Made by a program: the position numbers and the translations under genes. Below, in pieces: positions 13,801 through 24,892 of a stretch of DNA of 64,000 nt. The notes beneath the pieces are model-generated. The model had not been told where the DNA came from. It saw nothing but the letters and a program-made list of their open reading frames with translations, and did no database searches. How positions within the stretch are numbered: position 1 is the stretch's first letter; the number at the start of each line of letters is the position of its first letter. The stretch is from Apostichopus japonicus (Eukaryota; Echinodermata; Holothuroidea; Aspidochirotida; Stichopodidae): contig NC_092578.1 of assembly GCF_037975245.1 (NCBI RefSeq), positions 16,913,821 to 16,977,820 of the forward strand, given 5' to 3'.

Positions 13801-14025
13801 CGTGTGTGTGTATGTGTGCGTTTGTTTTTCTATCTGATCGAGGACTTGAACAAAAGAATTTCAGGTCCTCGGTTGTGATTTCTAAAGAATCACCACGTCC
13901 TCGCAAGAATTCTATGGTATGGGGTATTGTTAAGGTTAGGGTACATAGATTTGAACAATGGAAAATACAATGGGGTCCTCGGTCTGAATGTAATACAAAC
14001 ATGCGTGTGTGTGTGTGTGTCTGAT
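13690..14025. repeat. (TA)n/(TG)n core flanked by GTCCTCG-containing repeat
   Basis: A 71-bp (TA)n tract (13727-13797) runs into (TG/CG)n (to about 13823). It is flanked by an inverted pair: TCTCGATCAGA on the left (about 13692) and TCTGATCGAGGA on the right (about 13833). To the right, GTCCTCG recurs four times at irregular spacing (TCGAGGAC is its complement) before a terminal (TG)8-9 at about 14004-14021. The arrangement suggests a non-coding mobile element with microsatellite tail, but no target duplication was found. Confidence 0.45.
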
Positions 14026-14631
14026 TATTACATGAGTTGATCAGACTAGAAGAATAGTTACGAATCAACACAATATAAAAGGTAGAGTATATAATATGTA
14101 TGCCTATATATGGAATACGTTTGTATATACATAACGATGAATGTTTACGTTTGGGATTTAGAAGTACCTTTGATTAGCCTTTTTAATTAAATCCTCGAAA
14201 AAGAACGAGCAAATATATTTATTGTTTTTAGATATTTCTTTTCAAAATTACGCCGTTGGAAGAATTATCTAGGGAAATATGAACAGAAACCTAAGATTAA
14301 AAGATTTATATTTATGCCTAAGCTAAGTATTATTTCAATTTATACGATAGTATTATATATGCAGTTCTATATACACGAGGTATATAGTGATGATCTCATG
14401 GCATGCATATAGAAACAAGTCTACGTTATATGTAATAAAATATCAAATAATTGTTAACCGTTGACAACATTTAGCAAAATTGGATGATAAATTATACTTT
14501 CTGATCAACTAATAACTGCTTCGATGCCAGGGGTTCTCAGTTTTGTCAATTAAGTTAAGTTAGCGCCATGCAGAATGAAAATTTCACTATACCCTCATCG
14601 AACATAGTGTGCCGGTATATGTATATATATA

Positions 14632-14682
14632 TCTATATATAGGCTATATATAGGCTATATATAGGCTATATATAGGCTATAC

Positions 14683-14748
<66 letters not shown>
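14632..14748. repeat. TATATAGGC tandem repeat followed by (TA)n
   Basis: Five copies of a 12-bp TATATATAGGCTA-type unit precede a pure (TA)n tract (about 14689-14748). The same TATATAGGC/GCCTATATA word builds the array at 43.75-43.96 kb. Confidence 0.85.
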
Positions 14749-14752
<4 letters not shown>

Positions 14753-14816
14753 GTGACAAATGCCTACAGTGGAATTACGACCTTCCTTACCGGTTTCGAA
14801 CCTCTGGACATACGAT

Positions 14817-14905
14817 CAGCGTCCATAGCCTAGTGTTTAGGGTGTCCACATAAAAAGCGGGAGGCCCTGGTTCGAATCCCGGTGGGAGGCTGGAAGTTTT
14901 TCCAC
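14817..14905 (+). mobile_element. tRNA-related SINE head (partial)
   Basis: An A-box-like TAGCCTAGTGTTTAGGGTG (14828-14846) and a strong B-box GGTTCGAATCCC (14870-14881) are separated by a tRNA-like distance. The sequence is not a foldable tRNA gene and is distinct from family S1. The body past about 14905 is not recognisable elsewhere in the window, so its 3' end is undefined. Confidence 0.6.
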
Positions 14906-15536
14906 TGTTCTTGATTTTCCAACTCACAACAATTTCACCTAAGTTATTGCACAATGATAACTAATCATGTTTGGGTGATTTGTCGACATTTGTGACGAAT
15001 TTATAGTGATTTGGAAACTAAGTCGGTAAAAATAAAGTAAAGTTTGCTGGTATTTCGTTGTAGTTTGAAGGCAAGGGAAACGTCAAAGACAGTGCATATG
15101 TTGCGCCCATATATCATGTTACGCACTAACGCCTCTAGAAATTGAAATGTAACACTTTCTCCTACTGACAAAACGTTAACAATATATATTGAATTGTAAT
15201 TATGTCTGTGTACTGTTTTTTGTTCCTATTCAAAGGATGTCTTGAGGTACAAAATTAATTTCGATAGGCTTTATTGTAGACCAAAACGAAAAGCACCGCG
15301 CTGTCAGTCCAAGTGGAATTTATTATACCGATTACATCCTTGAGATTCGAACCTTACAGACATCCGAGAGTTATCAATTCAAGTGACTAATTAGGGCTGT
15401 TCCTCAGATGCAACAAATATTCATCAAGAAAATAAAACCTCTATGGCCTTAATCAACATCGTGTTATGGATTCAGATTTGTCAAGAACAAATGGTGTCAT
15501 ATTCGAATGTAGTGTTATTTTTGCATGATATTATAA
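14906..15536. other. No supported gene
   Basis: AT-rich non-repetitive sequence. It may contain the 3' body of the preceding SINE. No coding signal. Confidence 0.45.
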
Positions 15537-15724
15537 ACAACAACTACTACTACTACAGCTACTACCACTACTACTACAACTACTACTACTACTACTGCTA
15601 CTGCTACTACTGCTACTTCTGCTACTACTGCTACTACTAATACTACTGTTACTACTACTACCAGTACTACCACTACTACAACTACAAATACTACTACTAC
15701 TACTACTTCTACTACTGCTACTAC
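15537..15724. repeat. (TAC)n trinucleotide array, left part
   Basis: Imperfect CTA/TAC trinucleotide repeats with GCT, CCA and ACA variants. The array is interrupted at 15725 by a MITE and continues at 16087. The Val-, Ser-, Leu- and Tyr-rich open frames over it are artefacts of the repeat. Confidence 0.95.
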
Positions 15725-16086
15725 CAAGGGCGTAGGAACCGGGGGGCTGGGGGCGCCAGCCCCCCAGTGAAAAATGTGGAGGGGCGGAAGTATCATTCCG
15801 CCCCCCGGTTCGCAAGTCAGAAAACCCCTTTTCATTTCCAAATGAGAAAAAAAATCTCATTTGGAGCACCAAATTGCATCTAAGGCCAGGTGAAAATACA
15901 AAATTAAGTTAACAAAATGGAGTGGGTGTTGAAGTGTGCTATATTGCACCAAATTGCATCTGAGGCCACCTGGAAATCCAAAAAAATCCAAAGGGGAGGG
16001 GGACACCCCCTCTCCTTAGACCCCTCCCCCAGGCCGGCCATCAGTCTTCAGCCCCCCACTCAAAAGTACCTTCCTATACGCCACTG
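15725..16086 (+). mobile_element. hAT-type MITE, family A, copy 1
   Basis: The termini are CAAGGGCGTAGGAA and, at the other end, the reverse complement of CAGTGGCGTA. An exact 8-bp target duplication GCTACTAC flanks it (15717-15724 and 16087-16094), splitting a TAC array. Three copies exist here, all with perfect 8-bp duplications. The interior is non-coding: G/C-rich ends, then a body with AATGAGAAAA and two copies of CACCAAATTGCATCT. Terminal CA(G) plus an 8-bp duplication is the hAT superfamily signature; no transposase is present, so it must be mobilised in trans. Confidence 0.9.
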
Positions 16087-16448
16087 GCTACTACTGCTAC
16101 TACTTCTACTGTTACTACTGTTGGTACTACTGCCACTACTACCCCTACTACCACTACAACTACAACTACTAATACTACTACTAATACCACTACTGCTACC
16201 ACTACTACCCCTACTACCACTACTACTACTCCTACTACTACCGCTACTACCACTACTACTACTGCTACAACTACTACTACCACTACTTCCACTACTTCTA
16301 CTACTATTACTACTACTACTACTCCTACTACTACTGCTACTACTACTGTAGTAGTATGCTACTACAAATGCTACTACTACCAGTACTACTACTACTACTT
16401 CTGCTGCTACTACTACCACTACACTACTACTACTGATACTATTACTTC
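16087..16448. repeat. (TAC)n trinucleotide array, right part
   Basis: Continuation of the array interrupted by the MITE at 15725-16086. Imperfect CTA/CCA/GCT units extend to about 16448, followed by TATTTATT-rich sequence. Confidence 0.95.
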
Positions 16449-17261
16449 TACTAATACTACTGATAATACATATTTATATATATTATTAATTACTTATTTA
16501 TTTATTCATTTATTTAATATGAATATCTTGAAAAACGGGAATAACTGTAGAAACATTAACAGCACTGACAATTACCTTTTCCCATATACTATGGTAAATC
16601 AAGACTTAGAGTTTCCCTTTAATGTCATCTTTAAAGAAAATTGGAACTCGGAATGGAGCATTTGTACGAAAACAGGAAAATGATGGTCACTGTGCCACTA
16701 GTGCACACTCCCAGCCCCGTTACCTTTAAATTGAGATATGTGACCATTATTGTGCTGTGGGTTTGTACCCGTTCTATGTCTTGAATGAATACAAAAAAAA
16801 AGTCTCTTTCTAGAGTAAAATAATTACATTTTACACAGAAAAGTTACAGCTGATGTATGTTTAGATGACAGTTGATGCGTTACTTAGTATAAAGTATAAA
16901 GATGGCGCCGGTATAGATTATTTCTTAACTCACAGGCGAGAGACTGTATGTCTATCAACAAGATAATGATATTGATGGTATATGACAAGATCCTTGCTTT
17001 CATTATGATATCAGTGTTATGAAGAAAATCAAATTAAAAAGGGAGATTGATTAGGTTGCTCATGCATGTTGGGTATATAATATATCTGGTGTTTCAATTT
17101 CATTTTTGTTCACAGCCAAAATTGGTTATCAATGCTCGTTATTATTATGTAGAGAAATAGATCATAAAAAATGACTGCACATAACATGTAGTGAATGTTG
17201 TAAGGAAACAAATAGCTTTGTTGAAGCTAAACAAGATATATGTTCCAGACAGATACGTGGC
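16449..17261. other. No supported gene
   Basis: AT-rich sequence without coding or repeat signals that I could identify. Confidence 0.5.
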
Positions 17262-17274
17262 AGTTTTAAAACAG

Positions 17275-17403
<129 letters not shown>

Positions 17404-19639
17404 TCATGATACAAGGTGATACATATATATATATACACATCGTCATGATCGGACGGTTGCAGTCTCGATGTAAGGTGCACTGGGGTTGCTAGAACTTCGT
17501 GATGCTTGGTTTTGTTGCCCAGGATCCATACTAGATACAATAAAAATATATTATTAGCTTCTTCATTGGGGTCACTGCTCCCCTCTCCTCCGCCCGAGCC
17601 CCACATGAAAATCAAAGTAGCAGTAAACAAAAGGCCCAAACCGTACTCTCGTGTTACAAACATTTCCGGTGTAATTTACCGGAAGTTCGCTTGCGCCCTC
17701 TCCATTTTTTGGCAGACGTCCAAGATTAGTTGCCATTTAATGGACTGTAAAAATATATCTCACGTTATATACGGGACAAAATGGTAGCAGGATTTCGAAG
17801 AACCTAGAAGAACAATAAACTAACAAGACAAAAGATCATTATATACAAGTACATGTATCCGGCATATTATCTGAATTGTGGTTTTCAAGCAAGATACATT
17901 GTACAATTCATCCTCACGTGCCGTTTAAAAACGATCTGAAATTGACAATGGTGATAAATGAGCTTGTTTATCGACTAATCACTTTATATGTTCCATACAT
18001 TTGTCCAGTTTTTAATGCGAGAATTCTCATCAGATTCGTGTTTGTTGTCTTTGAATTATCCTACCGGTTTTGTCTATATTTGTTGATATTAATCTTGAGT
18101 CTAGTAACATATTTAGAGGACTTACCCTGTTTAACGTCAATAAACCGAAAAGGAAGACGGGCGCGTCAAATTTCATTATCGATAATTATTTCAAATTATA
18201 TACGGGTAATCCGATTGAGGGCCAGAATTAAAGTTTTCTTTTACAATTATTGACGTTTTTTTAATAATTTGAAGCAAAATAGATATCATCGCATTATCTC
18301 CCAAATGTCAGCTTAATAACCAGGCCTGTTATTGGAAATGAAATTATATTGAGGATTTTTACGTGATTAGGAACCTGTATTAAAATTAATCTTTTTATAA
18401 AGGTTAATGCGTTGATTTGTGGACGATTTTCTATATATAACAAAGCTTGTGATTTCTGACGTCAACGAGGTAAAACAAGAATGATTGATTGATTATTATT
18501 ATTTTTTTAAAAGAAAAGTTCGAAATTATTTAATAGAGATGTTAACTCCATGGAACGATAGCGATCATTATTATGTCTATACTACACTTTTATGGAACGC
18601 TGTTTGGGACATCAAATTTTTATTTGGGCAGTTTATGTTAGATTGACAAAGTAGTCTTGGGCAGATTTATATTTATCATCTGTCATATTCTCTCACACTA
18701 CACGAACAGGAATTAGTACTCAGAATAAGTTATATCACGTTGTGGATGTGACGGACCTCCACCATATGGGAAGTGATAAGGGGTGGGTGGGTTGGTGGGG
18801 GGAGGGGGGGGGGTGCTGTGGAACCAAGTCCTTGATATTTGCATACTCTGCCAGTGCCACGTCACTGCTATAGTCCACAAATCAAATCGTCACACACAGG
18901 ACTTGAAGAAATAAGTCTAGAGGTTTCTTTTCAATTGACGTATTCTTAAATGGTGACCTAAATTCTGACAGTTGAAGAGTAAGTTTTGTACGTCGTAAAC
19001 CCGATAAATATCACTGCTTGCAGTACAGAACTTATTTCAATAAAAGACTTCAATTTATTTTCTCCACCTCTTTCCCTCTCTCACTCTCTCTCTTTAGTTG
19101 TTGAAATTACCCTTTAATTGTCAATAATGGGCTAGTCTATACCAGCCGACCCCTTACACCCACCCACAGTCATAACCACCCAACCACCCGAACAAACACA
19201 CACCCTGCATTATACATCTTCTTCTTATTAGCACCACGAACATTAAATATTAAAATATAAATACATACGACTTTTAGGGCTTGAAATAGTAAAATGTCAA
19301 AAAATGCTTTTGGCATTGACAAATGATGTTGGATGCTTTCCATTGGTATCCTAAAGTTGTTTGTATGACGTTGAATGAACTATACTGACACACACACGGA
19401 AGAAAATGCACAAGGGACATTTACTAAGAAAAGGAGTCTTTACTGACTTTTAGTACCCTCAAACAAATTTGTTTTCACTGAATTTATTATCCCTTTAAAG
19501 GGATCAATTTTGGTCAAGTTATTAGGGTGTAACAAACAATGGATAAATATTAAGTACAATATAAGCCAATGAACGATGAGGCTGACGTCATAATCGATTC
19601 AGCCTTAAGAAAGCATTTCGGAAAATTTCGCATATCTTA
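17404..19639. other. No supported gene
   Basis: It contains a 125-codon plus-strand frame (17876-18253) rich in Leu, Ile and Arg but without family motifs, a poly-G run at about 18797-18813 and a TGACGTCA at 18457-18464. I do not support a gene here. Confidence 0.5.
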
Positions 19640-19865
19640 TAGCTGTACAGGTACCTACAAGTACAACATCGTGAGTTCGAGTACAAGTAGAATTCACTTT
19701 GGTACGGGAAAGAATACGAGTATAAGGCTCCATGTACCTTATATACTAGCGCTTAATCTTGTACTCGATTCCCAAAAGACAAAACAATTATAATTCCGAG
19801 TATAAGAGTACCAGTAAAACTTCAAGAGGGAAAGTATGAATACACGTCTAGAACACGAGTACCGA
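19640..19865. repeat. Dispersed GAGTAC-rich repeat, copy 2 (left part)
   Basis: Dense GAGTAC, GTACAAG and GAGTATAAG words. The copy resumes at 20832 after a MITE insertion; the MITE's 8-bp target duplication AGTACCGA lies within it. Confidence 0.55.
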
Positions 19866-20831
19866 CAGTGGCGGAGCGTCCATAAAGTCAGGGGGGGGGG
19901 GGCGGATGCCCCCTGACGAACTCAAATGGACTGCTGGCGCCCTTTTCAGTTTTTTACCACTTTTTACTTATTCGCGATTATTGACCTTTTTATTGCGCTC
20001 TCATCTACCTATTGACATTTGTCACATTTTGTTGGTGTAATTTTCTGACAAAATGCTCTAACGGCGGTCTTTACTTTATCGGCACTTCCGTTGTACGAAA
20101 CTATTTCCAAGCGCATGCCGTACTTTCAACACCCATATAAACTTCCGAGTTGTCACAAATGGCGATGACACCTATTTAATCTTCGTTTTATCTGCAAATT
20201 ACCAAGGTCCGGAAAGGGTAATTCCCGGCGGCGAGCTAGAGAGTATCTTTACTCAAAAAATGTCTGTATACGCTCCGCGCCAACCTGTATGGCAAGCCAT
20301 GTGGGTCAAACACTGCATAATATATCCGCGTATTAATTCGAATATATACGCGTATTAATTCGAATATACATGTGTTGTAGCCTACATGTGTAAAGTTTCG
20401 CTTTTTGAAGCGATCTCGCGAGCCCGCCAAAACATTTATCGTTGGTATATGTACACAGCGACTGCGGAAATGTTTTTTCGTGTATATTCTAATAAATCCG
20501 TGCATATATTGGATTTAATCCCCATATGTATTTTATTTAATACGTGTATATATTCGAATTAATACGTGTATATATTCGAATTAATACGTGTATATATTTG
20601 AATTAATACGCGGATATATTTAAGCCATATGATTGGCTAATAATATATACGCGTATATATTCCAATTAATACGCGTATATATTCCAATTAATACGCGGAT
20701 ATATTTCGCAGTGTTTGTCCCACATGGCTTGCCATAAACCTGTGGTGGCGCTCCGCTTAGATAGTATCAAAACGCCCCTACAGATCATTTTCGCCCTCCC
20801 CCCCCAACCAATACCCCTAGCTCCGCCATTG
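19866..20831 (-). mobile_element. hAT-type MITE, family B, copy 1 (with nested insert)
   Basis: The left terminus is CAGTGGCGGAGC and the right terminus is its inverted copy (one mismatch, CAATGGCGGAGC). The flanking 8-bp duplication AGTACCGA is exact (19858-19865 and 20832-20839). The interior aligns, reversed, with the copy at 47612-47986 and contains an extra block of about 150 bp that the other copy lacks, so the 47.6-kb copy carries an internal deletion. A second element of 449 bp (20288-20736) is inserted in it. No transposase is encoded. Confidence 0.9.
20288..20736. mobile_element. Long-TIR non-autonomous element E nested in the MITE
   Basis: The termini begin TATGGCAAGCCATGTGGG and are inverted for about 49 bp with few mismatches. 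The inverted arms then run into arrays of an ATACGCGTATTAATTCGA-type unit on both sides. AACCTG flanks it directly (20282-20287 and 20737-20742). The paralogous MITE at 47.6 kb has a single AACCCG at the equivalent place, that is, an empty site, which supports a 6-bp target duplication. The interior shows no protein-coding region. Superfamily unknown; a 6-bp duplication is unlike hAT (8) or Tc1 (TA). Confidence 0.85.
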
Positions 20832-20885
20832 AGTACCGAGTGCGAGTACCAACTCACTATACAAGTCCACTCTGTACAGGTGAAT
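20832..20885. repeat. Dispersed GAGTAC-rich repeat, copy 2 (right part)
   Basis: Continuation of the 19640-19865 repeat. The segment TGCGAGTACCAACTCA resembles TGCGAGTACCGACTCA at about 34812. Confidence 0.6.
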
Positions 20886-21560
20886 ATCATGAAAGATGGA
20901 ATGGTTAAATTAGAGATACTTTAAAGTAGAAGATCTCTTTCTTTTCCTACTCTCGTGTTCAACTTTTGACACATATCCAAAACTAAACTGAAACTGCCAT
21001 ATTGCATTAATAGTATTAGACATTATTTGCCTAGTACACACTTTGTAAGGATATTGCCACTTGACTATTTCTGCCTTGACAGCAAAGTCATTTATGATTT
21101 GTTTTCTTCTCACAAGTTGTTCCACAAAGAAAAGGAACCCCGAGAACATTTGCTTCGCATAAATAACCTTCAATAAAGATGTATTGATTGACTATTGATT
21201 AGAATGTAAAAATCAATTGCATTAGCCTCTTAAAGCTTGAAGTGCACGGGGAAGAAACAAAGATATGGTTTCACGATTTCATTCAACTAGTAAATTGTTT
21301 CAGACATAAATCAGGGTAACGAAATATATATTCCTGTAACACGAAGTACTTAAGAGACGAGGAAATTGCGGGTTGAAAGCTGAGCGTGTCACTAGACATT
21401 GTTCATTTTATGTTGAAACTTCTAGAGATCCTCTTAACCGATTCATTTCATTTTCCTCGAACAGCGAACATTTTTTGTCCTCGCATAACGTCGCTATATT
21501 CACTGGACCGTGAGCTGCAATAGAAGTGATTTGGGTCAATTAGGGTAGTGAAAGCGTGCG
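20886..21560. other. No supported gene
   Basis: AT-rich unique sequence; no coding, RNA or repeat features recognised. Confidence 0.5.
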
Positions 21561-21580
21561 TGTATATGTATGTGTATGTG

Positions 21581-21652
<72 letters not shown>
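21561..21652. repeat. (TG/TA)n microsatellite
   Basis: TGTATATGTATG-type repeats grade into a pure (TA)n run from about 21585 to 21652. Confidence 0.95.
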
Positions 21653-21657
<5 letters not shown>

Positions 21658-22402
21658 TTAAACGAAGTTTAACCAAAATTTTGTAAACAATCAAGAAACA
21701 CCAAATCGACAGATGAACTGTAAATCACTGAAAATTGTGTGAAAATAACAGAGTTCTTTGTAAGTAATCTAAACAGCTTTCGAGCCCCGGTTTTCTTTTC
21801 TTCTATAAAATCGGCGTTTGCAAAATATCATTGATTCCGATGTTTTTTGTTTTGTTTTGGTAAACAGCGGCCTATTTGATTAGTGCATACTGGAAAACAA
21901 CTTATAGGTATATAATATGCATATACTCAAGATTAGACTATATGATATATCATGAACAGAGAAGTTCTGCCTTTAGTCACCGTTTAAACTGCGGTGAGAA
22001 ACTTATCCGTGATTGAGAAAGATTTTTATCTCAGTACCCTCGCCGTTATTACAATGTTAGACACGTTATTACTTCAGGCGTGTAACGTCTTCATATTTCA
22101 CACATTTGACTTTAATCAAACCTTGAATGTATATAGTCAACTCTCAAGATTTTACACCAGAGTATTAGAAAAAAAACTTGGCAAATAACACGTACAACAC
22201 TTAACATTTGGAACATACCGGAAGCTATTTTATAGTCAATGATATCTGTAAGATTTGAATATTTTGTTGAATTCACTGAATATATCTTTGGCAACCGCCC
22301 GGTAACCCGCAAGAAATGCTTCCTTTAGGGTAGAAGGTCAAGTGACGTGAGACATGATGAGGGAATATAAAATGCAATTATAATCCAGTTGGAAAAATCA
22401 CG
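21653..22402. other. No supported gene
   Basis: Unique AT-rich sequence with no recognised feature. Confidence 0.5.
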
Positions 22403-22455
22403 TGTATATATATATATATATATACTTATATACATATATACTTATATATATATAA
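22403..22455. repeat. Short (TA)n microsatellite cluster
   Basis: Two TA runs separated by CTTATATACATATATACTTA-like sequence. Confidence 0.85.
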
Positions 22456-23430
22456 CGTAGTATATAAAGTTCGGTAATAGCAGTATAGAGCTCAATACAA
22501 CTGTTGCAGAGCTATATAGATATATGTATAAACACGCAATTCCATCGCGTTGCAACTCAGAGTTTCACGCACACATTGAGTTATTTTCACTGTGGCGATC
22601 ATGTCTTAAAATGACATCATCGAATCACGTGTGCTTAAGTAGTTTTTCTTCTTTATTTATTAAAATATTAATTTTCTGTAATGGGCAGCTGGCAACTCTT
22701 TGAGTTGCCTGATGATCGCCTCAGTGAAAAGTAAAAACTTCATCGGGTATGTGTGAACGGCCCAATATGCATGCACAATTCTGCGTTTGCAAAACCCATG
22801 TCCATTACAGAAAATGAATATTTGAAGATATAAAGAGAGAGAGGCTCGATGATGTCATATTAATACATGATCGAGTCTTCAGCCTCATATTTGAAGGATC
22901 GTTAACTCTGTGATATATCTCAAATGGAATGAGATATCCCTTAACCCTTTTGGGAAGCTGTTTATGACAGTTGTCTCTATCACATTTGTCAAATTTCGGT
23001 TCATGGGTTTGTCTCCCTGAAGGTGTCGAAACTGAGTCAATGAACAGCATGTTACAACTCTACGTTGCTCGTAAATATATATCAATGTGCCCCAAAAAAT
23101 CCCCTTCAGTAAGCCCCCTTTACTAGATCTTAAAATACAATCCCTAATGTAACTGCATGTAGGGCTGTTACAAAGATATACGGTAAGTCCCAGACAAGTT
23201 GTACCCTCACCACGCCGTGCGGAAGATGTAGACAGAAAATCAATGAATAAATTCATATCCGGGGGACCTCGGATCAGATCAGGGATCTACTGGCATTTAG
23301 ATAGATCTCATGCACTAATTACCTTTTCTATCAAAGTGTACAGCATAAACTCTTGCATGGTTTATAGACTTTATCTTTTGCAGTGATTTGCGAGGAGTAT
23401 CTTTAACCTGCATGAAGCTTTTTTATATTT

Positions 23431-23598
23431 GCTACCAAGTTGGGACAATTTTTTTTTCTATACTGTAGTGTCATATTATGTTTCTATCAGATCAAGGTGA
23501 GGAACTGTTTGTACTGTCAATACCAGTGCTTTGAAGCATGATAACGGAGAACAGTTTAGAGAGGTATTAGCATTAAGGAAATTGTCCAAACTGGCTGA
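23431..23598. mobile_element. MITE family D, internally deleted copy
   Basis: It aligns with 58170-58378 across ATCAAGGTGAGGAACTG, the GTACTG.CAATACCAGTG segment and the right end (GGAAATTG.CC.AACTGGCTGA). The left end is an AAGTTGGGACAAT version of the terminal repeat. The left hairpin arm present at 58.2 kb is missing. Confidence 0.65.
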
Positions 23599-23671
23599 GA
23601 TTTAACCAACGCAATATGAATATTCATCAACGCTGGTTTCCATGGTGACGTAAACTTTTACCACAGACATC

Positions 23672-23985
23672 CAGGGACGTAGCCTGGGAAGAACCTCTAT
23701 CGGGAAACATTATGTAATCGTCCAAATAATACATAGCGATGCTTGATGCGCGCGTATGTATATACAAGGGCTTTTTTAAAGAAAGTTTTAGTGAGTGGGC
23801 CATTTCCCCAAAGGTACAATCATATAACACTCTCTACGCGGAGCACCACCATCAGTTGGTGCGTAGCGTAGTAACAAATTTAATGCCAAAAAATGCCTCC
23901 CTCATCGCCGGAAATGGCACTTCCCGGGCCTTGTAAGTTGCATCTAATCATTCTTTATTTTGAGATCTCATGTTTTAGAAATTCA
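23672..23985 (-). mobile_element. Truncated hAT-type MITE, family C
   Basis: The left end CAGGGACGTAGCC matches the right terminal repeat of the element at 35454-35753. The block 23860-23955 aligns in reverse with that element (AAGTGCCATTTCC, GGAGGCATTTT, CAACTTACAAGGCC). It also resembles family B internally (GCGGAGC.CCACCA...GTTGG). I could not find the opposite terminus or a target duplication, so this copy is probably truncated. Confidence 0.65.
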
Positions 23986-24775
23986 CACTTCCAAACAATA
24001 GAAAAAGAAAGAGAGGTAAATTAGAAAAAAAAAAGGATTCTGTAAAATCGAATTGTAGGGGTAAATTGGTTTTTACATTACTTTATTAGCTCTGCTTAAT
24101 TTGTTTCACACAGGTAATTGAAGATATAAAATCACGCTTGGGCATTCTGATAGTAGCCGTATAGACTATTTTTGCTGAGGGGAAGCCATATGGGGAATTT
24201 AGGTGTAAATGTTAGGTTTGTGTTAATATTATTTGTTTTAGAAGCCTAAAGGGGACCTACTGGGCTGAGGGGATGGGCCGTGTAGGGGACTGGGGGCCAC
24301 GGTCCCCTTATTAGTATGTTAAAAAGGGCCCTATTATATACGTTGATTCACAGTGCCTCAATATTCTTTTGGGCACTGATATAGGGGCTTACAATGAAAC
24401 TGAAAAGCCTATACATAAAAACATATAGACGCTATAAACATATATTCACCTTAGTGTCACATTAGACTGCTACACTGATCACGCAGGTTAAATCTTAGGA
24501 GCTTTCTACGTTTATTATTATTCTATAACCAAACTCGTGAAAACCGAAACAAACGCACGGCGGTCGTCACATCAGCGATCGTGCATATACGTGATGAGCG
24601 GTTAAAATAAACCGTGCGTTCTTTTTGAACGCCATCCCTGCAATACGTGCCTAGAATATATAGGTTACACACTACTGTCTAACGAAAATCAAGCTACAGC
24701 CCTGACATGGCGAATTAATCACACATAGCCTATTTATGACAATGTGGCTACCACTTCTCACATATCAGTAAATGT
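23986..24775. other. No supported gene
   Basis: It contains GGGGACC/GGTCCCC-rich sequence at 24240-24320 that may be a MITE relic, and a small inverted repeat AACGCACGG/CCGTGCGTT (24552-24560 and 24612-24620). No coding signal. Confidence 0.45.
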
Positions 24776-24892
24776 AGAATTTCTAAACGTATAGATAACA
24801 TTAACTTCTAAACGTAGGTAACATTAAATAACATTAATTTCTATACGTAGATAACATTGAATAACATTAACTTCTAAGTGTAGATAACGTTA
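24776..24892. repeat. Degenerate minisatellite, AACATTAACTTCTAAACGTAG unit
   Basis: About four repeats of a 20-32 bp unit combining ATAACATTAA and TTCTAAACGTAGAT with length variation. Confidence 0.75.

Noticed and set aside
15443-16419. Val-, Ser-, Leu- and Tyr-rich open frames
   Set aside because: Produced by the (TAC)n array and the MITE inside it, on both strands and in several frames.
18126-18176. Possible signal-peptide first exon on the minus strand (MKFDAPVFLFGLLTLNR then GTAAGT)
   Set aside because: Only 17 codons, weak start context and no second exon found; likely chance.
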